Positions 1 to 7,676 of a DNA stretch of 11,983 nucleotides are shown here, piece after piece. Within the stretch, counting starts at the first letter, position 1. Each line of letters begins with the position of its first letter. A model generated the notes under the pieces. The model had not been told where the DNA came from. It made no database searches and worked only from the letters and a program-made list of their open reading frames with translations. The position numbers were made by a program, and so were the translations under genes. The stretch comes from Lachnospiraceae bacterium AM93-12TA. GTDB lineage: Bacteria > Bacillota > Clostridia > Lachnospirales > Lachnospiraceae. Location: positions 1 to 11,983 of the forward strand of contig JAQERH010000056.1 of NCBI GenBank assembly GCA_027698105.1, read 5' to 3'.

Positions 1-3
1 CGG

Positions 4-37
4 TAAATTCCACCGCATAAGAGGACGGTGGAATTTA
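4..37 (+). terminator. Hairpin, probable terminator of an upstream gene
   Basis: A perfect 12-bp inverted repeat (4-15 with 26-37, 10-nt loop) lies ahead of the guaB promoter. Its outer end is A/T (AAATT/AATTT) and is followed by an AT-rich stretch with short T runs rather than a clean T tract. It most likely ends transcription of a gene lying left of the window, which cannot be seen. The stem could work on either strand. Confidence 0.6.
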
Positions 38-78
38 AAATTTCATTTTAGAAAGCAGAAAAATTTCCTTACCCCGTG

Positions 79-107
79 TTGACATCCTGTTTTAAAATTG
101 ATACAAT
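79..107 (+). promoter_or_regulatory. Sigma-A type promoter of guaB
   Basis: TTGACA (79-84) and TACAAT (102-107) are separated by exactly 17 nt, so the -35 is perfect and the -10 matches five of six. Transcription should begin near 114, giving a leader of about 63 nt that is AT-rich and shows no obvious riboswitch fold. This is the only good promoter before guaB, and the upstream hairpin isolates it from the previous gene. Confidence 0.85.
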
Positions 108-156
108 AAATTACTATTACAGCGATGTTATTAATTAAACTTATTAATAAAACTAA

Positions 157-1632
<1,476 letters not shown>

Positions 1633-1672
1633 AAAGGTCGTTTGATATAACCGCTGCAGTTTGCAGAATACG

Positions 1673-1705
1673 CAGGTGATGCTTTTTAGCATCACCTGTT
1701 TTCTC
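1673..1705 (+). terminator. Rho-independent terminator of guaB
   Basis: A perfect 10-bp stem (CAGGTGATGC at 1673-1682 with its complement at 1689-1698) has a 6-nt T-rich loop and is followed by TTTTCTCGCTT. It sits 40 nt after the guaB stop codon and separates guaB from the YitT-family gene. Confidence 0.92.
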
Positions 1706-1750
1706 GCTTGAAAAGAATTTGTTAAGCTATAGGAACAGAAAGGAATGCTC

Positions 1751-2614
1751 ATGGAGAAAATGAAGGGTAAGGAGCTTGGGAAAAATATCAGCCTTCTGCT
1801 TCTGGGTTCACTTGTATATGGTATAGGAACCTACGTTTTCGTTGTGCCTGCTAATATTGCACCAGGAGGTGCTACAGGTGTGGCTTTAATGGTGAATTAT
1901 GTAACAGGGCTGCCAGTGGGAATTTTAACATTACTTTTGAATGTACCGCTTTTGGCTCTGGCCTGGTTTTATTTAAGCAAGGAATTTGCGATATCCACAG
2001 CAGTGACTACAGGCGTCTGCTCACTGGTGCTGGACTTTGTGGTTCCTTTTATTGTGCCGGCATATTCCGGTGACAGATTGTTGTGCAGTCTCTATGGAGG
2101 TGTTCTTGTGGGAGCGGGAATGGCTCTCATTTTCATGACCGGAAGTACGACAGGAGGCACTGATATTTTAGGATATGTGCTTCAGAAAAAACGTCCGCAT
2201 ATATCCATTGGACGTGCCCTGATGATTGTAGACGGCATAATTTTAGCTGTATCTATTTTAGTATTTGGAAATATTGAGGCAGCCCTGTTTGGAATGATTG
2301 CTCTCTATGTACAGACGAAGGTTATTGATACGATTATCTATGGAGGAGAGGCAGGAAGTATGGCGACGATTATCACTTCCAAGCCAGATGAAATTTCTGC
2401 CAAGGTAATCAGTGAGCTGGATCGGACAACTACGATCCTTCCGGCTAAGGGAGCATACAGTGGGAAAGATACAAATGTGCTTCTCTGCACAGTCAGAAAA
2501 TCCCAGTTCAGCCGACTGAAGAAAATAGTATATGAAGCAGATTCAGATGCGTTTGTAATGGTAACAGATACTTCCGAGGTATTTGGACTTGGATTTAAGA
2601 ATTTTACAGAGTAG
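1751..2614 (+). CDS. YitT family membrane protein (DUF161/DUF2179)
   Basis: Polytopic inner-membrane protein of the YitT family, 287 aa from this start; its transport or sensing role is not established for the family. The N-terminal two thirds hold about five or six hydrophobic segments with family-typical glycine-rich stretches such as PANIAPGGATG, VGAGMALIFMTGS and TTGGTDILG. The last 80 or so residues form the soluble DUF2179 domain (IITSKPDEIS through VFGLGF). Two ATGs are possible. The one at 1745 sits almost on top of the AAAGGA element (1739-1744), whereas 1751 is 6 nt downstream of it, so 1751 is preferred. No convincing promoter was found between the guaB terminator and this gene, though one must exist unless guaB transcripts read through. 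It ends in a hairpin shared with the convergent transporter gene. Confidence 0.9.
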   Translation: MEKMKGKELGKNISLLLLGSLVYGIGTYVFVVPANIAPGGATGVALMVNYVTGLPVGILTLLLNVPLLALAWFYLSKEFAISTAVTTGVCSLVLDFVVPFIVPAYSGDRLLCSLYGGVLVGAGMALIFMTGSTTGGTDILGYVLQKKRPHISIGRALMIVDGIILAVSILVFGNIEAALFGMIALYVQTKVIDTIIYGGEAGSMATIITSKPDEISAKVISELDRTTTILPAKGAYSGKDTNVLLCTVRKSQFSRLKKIVYEADSDAFVMVTDTSEVFGLGFKNFTE

Positions 2615-2624
2615 ATGTTTTATG

Positions 2625-2660
2625 AAATCTCTGCCGGAAATTTATTCTGGCAGAGATTTT
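2625..2660. terminator. Shared hairpin terminator between convergent genes
   Basis: An 11-bp perfect stem (2625-2635 with 2649-2659) has a 13-nt loop. On the plus strand it follows the YitT-family stop by 10 nt and ends in a short T run (ATTTTGACTTATT). One arm is also the last codons of the minus-strand transporter gene, whose TAA lies in the loop (2642-2644). On the minus strand the T run after the stem is poor, so it should work best for the YitT-family transcript. Confidence 0.78.
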
Positions 2661-3574
2661 GACTTATTCGTATTGTCTTTTTTGCTGAGAAGCAGAACGG
2701 TAATGATGATTAAAAGCAGACCGGCAATATCTGCAGCGGCAAAGCTTGTTTTCAGCCAGACAGCAGAGATAACAGTGGCAGACACTGGTTCGATACAGGC
2801 CAGCATGCTTGCTTTGACAGAGCCAATATCGCTGACTCCCTGTAGGTACAGAGTGAAGGCAAGGGCAGTTCCAAGTAAGACAATCGCAGCCACTCCTAAG
2901 AAAAGTGGCATATGAAAGGTAACATGATAGTGCCAGTAGCCGGTGGAGAAGAAAAGAAAAATTCCTCCAATCAGCATTCCATATCCTGTAACAACTGTAC
3001 TTCCCCACCTTGATATGATCGATGCGGGAAGCATGGTATAGAGCATGAGCGCTACAGCAGAAGACAGTCCCCAGAAAAGTGCCTCTGGAGAGACAGCAAG
3101 GGAACCGGGATTTCCATGGGTAGCCAGAAGGAATGTACCAGAAATGGCCAGCGCTGCGGCAAATAATTCTCTTCTGGATGGCAGTCTCCTAGAGAGAAAG
3201 CAGGAAACAATCATAACAAGGGCTGGTCCTAAATACTGAAGAACAGTGGCAGTTCCTGCATTTGAGTACGAGATAGCTGCCAGATAGGTATATTGACAGC
3301 TGGTCAGTCCAAGTACGGCAAAAATAATAAGGCGCAGCCGATCTTTTGGATCTTTTAAGATGCCTTTCATAGCGTCACGGTGTTTGGCAAAGGAAAAGGC
3401 CAGAAGAAGGACGCCTGCCCACAGCATTCTGGTGACAGTAAGCCAGGCAGGATCAATTTCTTCAAATGAAAAAAGATACTGGCCGCAGGTTCCTGAAAAG
3501 CCCCACAGGGTTCCGCCTGCCAGAGTGAAAATAATCCCACGAGTTTTTCGCCGGGAAGTTTCAGATGAATTCAT
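2642..3574 (-). CDS. EamA/DMT superfamily transporter
   Basis: Membrane transporter of the drug/metabolite (EamA) superfamily, 310 aa. It shows the tandem duplication expected of ten-helix DMT proteins: the first half starts with GGTLWGFSGTCGQYLF and carries NAGTATVLQYLGPALVM, and the second carries SVKASMLACIEPVSATVIS, the matching last-helix signature. Substrate cannot be told; family members export amino acids or metabolites or import cofactors. The start is placed at 3574 (MNSSETSRRK) because GAGG lies 8 nt upstream; the open frame continues to 3745 but the extra residues look non-coding and would cross the promoter region. It is divergent from the MocR-type regulator (128 nt between starts), an arrangement that commonly means the regulator controls the transporter. 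Confidence 0.92.
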   Translation of the reverse strand: MNSSETSRRKTRGIIFTLAGGTLWGFSGTCGQYLFSFEEIDPAWLTVTRMLWAGVLLLAFSFAKHRDAMKGILKDPKDRLRLIIFAVLGLTSCQYTYLAAISYSNAGTATVLQYLGPALVMIVSCFLSRRLPSRRELFAAALAISGTFLLATHGNPGSLAVSPEALFWGLSSAVALMLYTMLPASIISRWGSTVVTGYGMLIGGIFLFFSTGYWHYHVTFHMPLFLGVAAIVLLGTALAFTLYLQGVSDIGSVKASMLACIEPVSATVISAVWLKTSFAAADIAGLLLIIITVLLLSKKDNTNKSKSLPE

Positions 3575-3624
3575 AGAAATAACCTCATTTTTTGACATTG
3601 AAATGCAGCAGACAGCAGTTGCTG

Positions 3625-3636
3625 CTGGATATCCAG
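3625..3636. promoter_or_regulatory. Perfect palindrome CTGGATATCCAG, candidate operator
   Basis: A 12-bp perfect dyad sits in the 128-nt divergent region between the transporter and the MocR-type regulator, at the predicted transporter transcription start. A second small dyad, CAGCA-GT-TGCTG (3613-3624), abuts it, and AGCAG repeats lie beside that. Position suggests a regulator binding site, but known MocR regulators often bind direct repeats, so assignment to the neighbouring regulator is inference. Confidence 0.4.
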
Positions 3637-3641
3637 ATGCT

Positions 3642-3670
3642 ATTGTAATAGATAAAAACTGTTTTGAAAA
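3642..3670 (-). promoter_or_regulatory. Candidate promoter of the EamA transporter gene
   Basis: Read on the minus strand, TTTTCA (3665-3670) and TACAAT (3642-3647) are 17 nt apart, matching four and five of six consensus bases. Transcription would begin near 3635, about 60 nt before the start codon and within a 12-bp palindrome (3625-3636). The hexamers are reasonable but not decisive. Confidence 0.42.
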
Positions 3671-3702
3671 GAGAAAATACAGAAAATACACAGGGGGAAA
3701 AA

Positions 3703-5094
3703 ATGGAGAAGGATTTTTCCAGATATTCAGATGAGGAGGAAACACTCAGATATATGAGAGTGTACCGCTATTACCGAAGCCTGATTCAGGAGGGAAAGCT
3801 GGAAGCAGGGACAAAGCTGCCTTCTATCAGAACCTGCTCGATTCAGCTGAATCTTTCACGTACCACAGTAGAAACGGCATATCTTATGCTTGCAGCCGAG
3901 GGATATATTATTTCTAAGCCCCAGAGCGGATACTATGTAACGGATTTTGGCACAAGGAGGAGAGAGGAAAGGAGGCAGCAGACAGGGGAAAGAAAAAAGG
4001 AACTGCTTTTTGATTTTTCCTCATCCAGAGTGGATCGGGAAAGCTTTCGATTTGAGGTATGGAGAAGATATGTTAAGAGCGCTCTGCGCCAGGATGAGCG
4101 TCTGCTTTCTTATGGAGAGCCTCAGGGAGAAGAAGAACTCAGAGAGGAATTGTCCAGATATCTGCGCAGACACAGAAATGTAATCTGTACACCGGATCAG
4201 ATTGTGGTTGGGGCGGGTGTTCAGAGCCTTCTGCACATTTTATGCCCGATGGTTCATGAAAGAGGGCAGGTATTCATGAATAATGAAAGTTTCCATCAGG
4301 GACGTACTGTGTTTGAAGACCATGGTTTTCTGGTATCGGGTATTGAAAGCGGGGAGTCAGGGCTTCCGAAAAACAGTATTTTTTATCTCACACCCTCTCA
4401 GATTACCAGCTGGGGTGAGGTAATGGGAATCGGGGAACGGATGAATTTAATGAAAACGGCTGCCAAAAAGAATTTTCTCCTGATAGAGGATGACTACAAC
4501 AGTGAATTTGGCTATTACAGCCGGCCGACACCATCTCTCCAGGGGCTGTCAGGCGGAAAGGGAGTGGTTTATATGGGGACCTTTTCCAGGATGCTTCTTC
4601 CTTCTATCCGTATGAGTTTTATGGTGCTTCCCCCGGAGCTTCTGCCTGCCTATCAGAAGAGGGGGGCCTTTTATAACCAGACTGCTTCAAAGGCTGAACA
4701 GATTGCGCTGTGTCAGTTTATCAGGGACGGACATCTGGAGGCTCAGATTCGGAAATCCAGGCGCCTTTATATCCAGAAGGCAAAGCTTTTATGTAAGGAA
4801 ATTGAAGAGGTATTTGGCGACAGGGCAGCGGCTCATCCAGGAGAAGCAGGTTTTCTTGTACTGGCAGAGATTCAGACAGAATTGTCAGGAGAAGAAATCA
4901 AAATGCGGGCTGAGAAAGCAGGTGTAGGAGTAAGGCTTGTCGATCAGAGTGAGTGGGACAGAAGGCCTCATACTGGTTTTTTTGCACAGACACAGGGAAA
5001 ACCAGTACAGCGTATTTTATTGTCCTGCGCCTCTGTGCCGGCGGCTCACTATGAAAAGGCTCTGCTTCTTTTGAAACAGAGCCTGGAACTGTGA
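3703..5094 (+). CDS. MocR-type GntR/aminotransferase-like regulator lacking the PLP lysine
   Basis: Chimeric transcription factor of the MocR (GntR) family, 463 aa. A winged-helix GntR domain occupies about residues 10-83 (KLPSIRTCSIQLNLSRTTV, then GYIISKPQSGYYV), followed by a fold-type I aminotransferase-like domain (about 115-463). In family members such as GabR or PdxR this second domain binds PLP through a lysine. Here the matching segment reads GTFSRMLLPSIR, with Arg296 (codon AGG, 4588-4590) instead of Lys. The upstream Asp-Asp-Tyr (263-265), expected near the PLP ring, is kept, but the usual TPSHQFPTG segment has become TPSQITSWG. PLP is therefore probably not held as a Schiff base. 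ATG 3703 is chosen over TTG 3664 because AGGGGG (3692-3697) lies 5 nt before it. It diverges from an EamA transporter, its likely target, and ends 11 nt before the convergent germination gene with no clear terminator between. Confidence 0.93.
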   Translation: MEKDFSRYSDEEETLRYMRVYRYYRSLIQEGKLEAGTKLPSIRTCSIQLNLSRTTVETAYLMLAAEGYIISKPQSGYYVTDFGTRRREERRQQTGERKKELLFDFSSSRVDRESFRFEVWRRYVKSALRQDERLLSYGEPQGEEELREELSRYLRRHRNVICTPDQIVVGAGVQSLLHILCPMVHERGQVFMNNESFHQGRTVFEDHGFLVSGIESGESGLPKNSIFYLTPSQITSWGEVMGIGERMNLMKTAAKKNFLLIEDDYNSEFGYYSRPTPSLQGLSGGKGVVYMGTFSRMLLPSIRMSFMVLPPELLPAYQKRGAFYNQTASKAEQIALCQFIRDGHLEAQIRKSRRLYIQKAKLLCKEIEEVFGDRAAAHPGEAGFLVLAEIQTELSGEEIKMRAEKAGVGVRLVDQSEWDRRPHTGFFAQTQGKPVQRILLSCASVPAAHYEKALLLLKQSLEL

Positions 5095-5105
5095 TAGATC
5101 ATGCT

Positions 5106-6530
5106 TTAATTTTTGCTGTCCTGGCCGCCTGTGTGAGGAAGACGTGTACGAATCAGGCGTTTTTTAAGTTCTGAAAAGCTGAAAGGAATCAGGGGATAAA
5201 TATAGCTTTTTCCGGCAATGGTTCTGTTAAACACCAGGGCCAGGAAGCATAGCAGAGTTCCCAGAGCAAAGCCCCACAGATTGAAAAAGGCTGTTGTAAT
5301 CAGCAGAAAAACGCGCATAAATTTCAGCGCATAGCCCAGCTCATAGCTGGCCTGAGAGTAGTTGGCCACTGTGACAAAGGCCATGTACAGCATAGTTTCA
5401 CTGTTGAACCAGCCGGATTTGACAGAGTATTCTCCGAGGACAATACCGGCGATCACACTGAGAGGCGTGGTCAGCATGCTGGGAGTATTGATCGCGGCCA
5501 GCCGCAGTCCGTCAATGGCAAATTCCAGAATCAGAAGCTGGAAAATAAGAGCTACATGGACCTCGTCAGACAGGCGGATAAATTCCAGCCAGTCAGGGAT
5601 CCAGTCAGGATTCTGCATAAACAGAAGCCATACCGGAGTCAGAAACAGGGTAAGAAAGGAAATAGCCATTCTGGAGACACGAAGATATGTGCCTGTCAAA
5701 GGAGGAAAATAGTAGTCATCTGCTTCCTCTACAATATCGAAGATAGAAGAGGGAAGAATCATGGCGGCAGGGGAGTTATCCACCAGAATGACCAGATTTC
5801 CCTCCAGAATCGATGCGGCAGCAGTATCGGGCCGCTCGGAAAAACGGAATTTTGGGAAGGGATTAAACCATTTGTGCGGGTAAATGCACTCTGCCAGGCT
5901 CTCCTGATTCATGGTCAGAGCGTCTACATGAAGATGTTCAATCCTCTTTTTAATTGTTTTTAACAGTTCCTGATCAACCCTTCCTTCCATGTAACAGAGG
6001 GCGATATCAGTGTGGGACTTGCTTCCAGCCTGCATAACTTCTATGGTCATCTGGGGATCACGGATGCGTCGGCGGATCAAGGCTGTGTTGAACACGAGAG
6101 TTTCCACAAAGCCGTCTCTGGAGCCGCGCAGAACCTTATCCTTGTCAGGTTCCGCCACGCCTCTGGCTGGATAAGTACGGCAGTCAATGGCAAAGCATTT
6201 GCTGTAGCCGTCTACAAAGAGGCAGGGGACGCCAGAGAGAATCTGGACGGCGATTGCAGCGTCGTCTGTCAGCATATCTACCTCTCCATAGGGAATGAAC
6301 AGCTTGGAAAACTCGTGGGCCGTCTGGGGGATCGAGTCTGGCTTTAATGAGGTAAAGCTCTGGAGAATCCTGAGCAGGGTATCATCCTTGGTAAAGCCGT
6401 CCACGAAATAGACACAGGCATCCCGCCCGCCGATCTGAATGACCCGGTATACCACGTCAAAGTTTTCATCGACTCTCAGAAGCTGGTGAAAATGGCGCAG
6501 GTTAGCGTCCAGTTTATTAGAAATTTCCAT
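5106..6530 (-). CDS. GerA-family spore germination protein (SpoVAF-like)
   Basis: Membrane protein of the GerA family, 474 aa. A-type subunits of germinant receptors and the related SpoVAF sit in the inner spore membrane. The N-terminal soluble half carries NFDVVYRVIQIGG, VYFVDGFTKDD, the SGVPCLFVDGY stretch and an RGSRDGFVETLVFNTALIR motif close to the classic GerA signature. From about residue 290 come several hydrophobic helices, including MAISFLTLFLTPVWLLFM and the region around AAINTPSMLTTPLS, then a basic C-terminal tail. ATG 6530 is chosen because AGAGGAGA precedes it by about 11 nt and the N-terminus then matches the family; the open frame runs up to 6635. No B or C receptor subunit lies beside it, so it is an orphan A-type gene. 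A forespore sigma promoter would be expected, but none was convincing. Whether it is SpoVAF itself or a solo GerAA is undecided. Confidence 0.92.
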   Translation of the reverse strand: MEISNKLDANLRHFHQLLRVDENFDVVYRVIQIGGRDACVYFVDGFTKDDTLLRILQSFTSLKPDSIPQTAHEFSKLFIPYGEVDMLTDDAAIAVQILSGVPCLFVDGYSKCFAIDCRTYPARGVAEPDKDKVLRGSRDGFVETLVFNTALIRRRIRDPQMTIEVMQAGSKSHTDIALCYMEGRVDQELLKTIKKRIEHLHVDALTMNQESLAECIYPHKWFNPFPKFRFSERPDTAAASILEGNLVILVDNSPAAMILPSSIFDIVEEADDYYFPPLTGTYLRVSRMAISFLTLFLTPVWLLFMQNPDWIPDWLEFIRLSDEVHVALIFQLLILEFAIDGLRLAAINTPSMLTTPLSVIAGIVLGEYSVKSGWFNSETMLYMAFVTVANYSQASYELGYALKFMRVFLLITTAFFNLWGFALGTLLCFLALVFNRTIAGKSYIYPLIPFSFSELKKRLIRTRLPHTGGQDSKN

Positions 6531-6640
6531 AAGGCAAAAATCTCCTCTCAAAAATCGGGTTTTCCTACAGTATTCCCGGCTGGATAAAAAATATGAGCGT
6601 TCAAGGCAAACTGTGCATATGGTCTCTGCTTCCAATCGAG

Positions 6641-6670
6641 TTGACAGAAGGCGGGAATCAATGTTATATT
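6641..6670 (+). promoter_or_regulatory. Strong promoter of the tcdA leader
   Basis: A perfect TTGACA (6641-6646) is followed after 18 nt by TATATT (6665-6670), which carries the extended -10 TG at 6662-6663; TTATAT at 17 nt spacing is an alternative register. Transcription would begin near 6677. It reads away from the minus-strand germination gene and towards the hairpin terminator at 6718-6755 and tcdA. Confidence 0.75.
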
Positions 6671-6676
6671 TGTCAA

Positions 6677-6755
6677 AGCAGAACGATTGAAGCTGTCAGC
6701 TGGCGAAGGTGACCAGGAAGAGCCGTCTTCTAGGAGAAGAAGCGGTTCTTTTTTT
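6677..6755 (+). ncRNA. Candidate short leader RNA or small RNA ending in a terminator
   Basis: The strong promoter at 6641-6670 and the intrinsic terminator at 6718-6755 define a predicted transcript of about 79 nt with no sensible reading frame. Its 5' half can form a small hairpin (CTGG with CCAG, or GTCA with TGAC, around 6693-6715). It could be a free small RNA, or an attenuator leader through which polymerase must read to express tcdA. I do not recognise it as a known riboswitch, T-box, SRP RNA or 6S RNA. Both ends are inferred. Confidence 0.4.
6718..6755 (+). terminator. Intrinsic terminator upstream of tcdA
   Basis: The outer stem AAGAGCCG/CGGTTCTT (6718-6725 with 6743-6750, one G-U pair) continues after a 2-nt bulge into TCTTCT/AGAAGA (6726-6731 with 6735-6740) with a 3-nt loop. 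The T run spans 6749-6755, its first bases pairing in the stem. It points towards tcdA and lies within 80 nt of a strong promoter, with no gene on the same strand before it, so it acts on a leader rather than at a gene end. Confidence 0.75.
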
Positions 6756-6763
6756 AATAAAAA

Positions 6764-6795
6764 AGGAGGAAGGGGGATGTAGGGTACATCCCTTT
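6764..6795 (+). promoter_or_regulatory. Ribosome binding site, ATG-TAG start-stop pair and hairpin before tcdA
   Basis: AGGAGG (6764-6769) lies 7 nt before an ATG at 6777-6779, an ideal arrangement, but the next codon is TAG (6780-6782). This ATG is in frame with tcdA. The start-stop pair lies mostly in the 5' arm of a perfect 8-bp hairpin (6774-6781 with 6785-6792, GGG loop), extendable by three pairs including two G-U. The real tcdA start must lie downstream, without a good binding site of its own. Confidence 0.65.
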
Positions 6796-6803
6796 ATTTG
6801 ACA

Positions 6804-7592
6804 ATGCAGACAGAAAGAATGGAAGAATTTGAGCGGGCAGGACTGCTTTTGGGAGAGGAGGGACTTGCAAGGCTTGGAAACAGCACAGTGGCTGTGTTTG
6901 GAGTGGGAGGCGTAGGCTCTCACTGCATCGAGGCTCTCGCCAGAGGCGGAGTGGGAAAACTGATTTTAGTGGACAGCGACGTGGTGTCCAGAAGCAATAT
7001 CAACCGTCAGAGCGTGGCATTTCAGCAGACGATTGGAAGCTTTAAGACAAAGGTGATGGAAGAGATCATTCATCAGATCAGCCCGGAGACAGAGGTTGTT
7101 ACAATAGAGGCATTTGTGCTTCCTGAAAATCTGGAAGAGCTGATGGGAGGAGTATGCCAGAAAATTGATTATATTGTGGATGCCATTGATACAGTAGCGG
7201 CAAAGCTGGCCCTGGCAGAGTATGCAGAAAAATATGAAATTCCCCTGATCGCTTCTATGGGAACAGGCAATAAGCTTCACCCAGAGCTGTTCCAGATTGC
7301 AGATATTTCAGAAACCTCGGTGTGCCCTCTTTGCCGGGTCATGCGAAGAGAACTGAAAAAGAGAGGAATTGAAAGACTTAAGGTGCTTTATTCCAGGGAG
7401 GTTCCGCTGAAGCCCTGCAGCGCTACAGATAAAAAAGATGAATCGGAATCAGCAGAGGAAGGCACAATGGAAGGGACGGCTCCAAGAAAGAGGGCTGTTC
7501 CGGGAAGTGTTTCCTTCGTACCTCCTGCAGCCGGAATGATGCTTGCGGGATGTGTAATACGAAGTCTGGCAGGAATAGATGACAATTTGTAA
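6804..7592 (+). CDS. tcdA: tRNA threonylcarbamoyladenosine dehydratase
   Basis: E1-like enzyme (TcdA/CsdL) that uses ATP to dehydrate t6A37 of tRNA to the cyclic form ct6A; cytoplasmic. It has the ATP-binding GVGGVGS loop (residues 33-39), the DSDVVSRSNINRQ segment, the VDAIDTVAAKLAL stretch and the C-terminal PGSVSFVPPAAGMMLAG signature. The family-typical VCPLCRVMRRELKKRGI segment is present, here with an extra Cys. An acidic low-complexity insert (KKDESESAEEG) lies before the C-terminal motif. The start is uncertain: TTG 6798, ATG 6804 or ATG 6819 would all keep the nucleotide-binding fold, and none has a good binding site. The only good one serves an ATG at 6777 followed at once by an in-frame TAG. 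The length (262 aa here) is normal. It precedes nadE by 84 nt on the same strand. Confidence 0.93.
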   Translation: MQTERMEEFERAGLLLGEEGLARLGNSTVAVFGVGGVGSHCIEALARGGVGKLILVDSDVVSRSNINRQSVAFQQTIGSFKTKVMEEIIHQISPETEVVTIEAFVLPENLEELMGGVCQKIDYIVDAIDTVAAKLALAEYAEKYEIPLIASMGTGNKLHPELFQIADISETSVCPLCRVMRRELKKRGIERLKVLYSREVPLKPCSATDKKDESESAEEGTMEGTAPRKRAVPGSVSFVPPAAGMMLAGCVIRSLAGIDDNL

Positions 7593-7607
7593 GAGTAATG
7601 GTATACT
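7579..7607 (+). promoter_or_regulatory. Promoter of nadE inside the 3' end of tcdA
   Basis: ATGACA (7579-7584, five of six) and TATACT (7602-7607) are 17 nt apart, and TG at 7599-7600 extends the -10. The -35 lies within the last codons of tcdA. Transcription would begin near 7614, leaving a leader of about 63 nt before nadE, so nadE and the methyltransferase can be expressed independently of tcdA. Confidence 0.7.
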
Positions 7608-7676
7608 GAAAACCAACAGAGGAAGACAGTAAAATTCCCAGATAAATCAATGAATCGTACAACAAGGAGACAGACT

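Noticed and set aside
127..150. AT-rich inverted repeat in the guaB leader
   Set aside because: The TTATTAAT/ATTAATAA pairing is all A-T and weak; likely low-complexity sequence, not a riboswitch or operator.
1708..1733. TTGAAA ... TATAGG as a promoter for the YitT-family gene
   Set aside because: The spacer is only 14 nt and the -10 is weak, so it is not reported as a feature.
5556..6347. Plus-strand open frames of 111-135 codons across the germination gene
   Set aside because: They overlap a well-recognised minus-strand GerA-family gene and their translations show no domain; they are frame shadows.
6575..6625. Possible forespore (sigma-G type) promoter before the GerA-family gene on the minus strand
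   Set aside because: A CATATTTT-like -10 is present, but the -35 partner (TGCACA) fits poorly; not supportable by eye.
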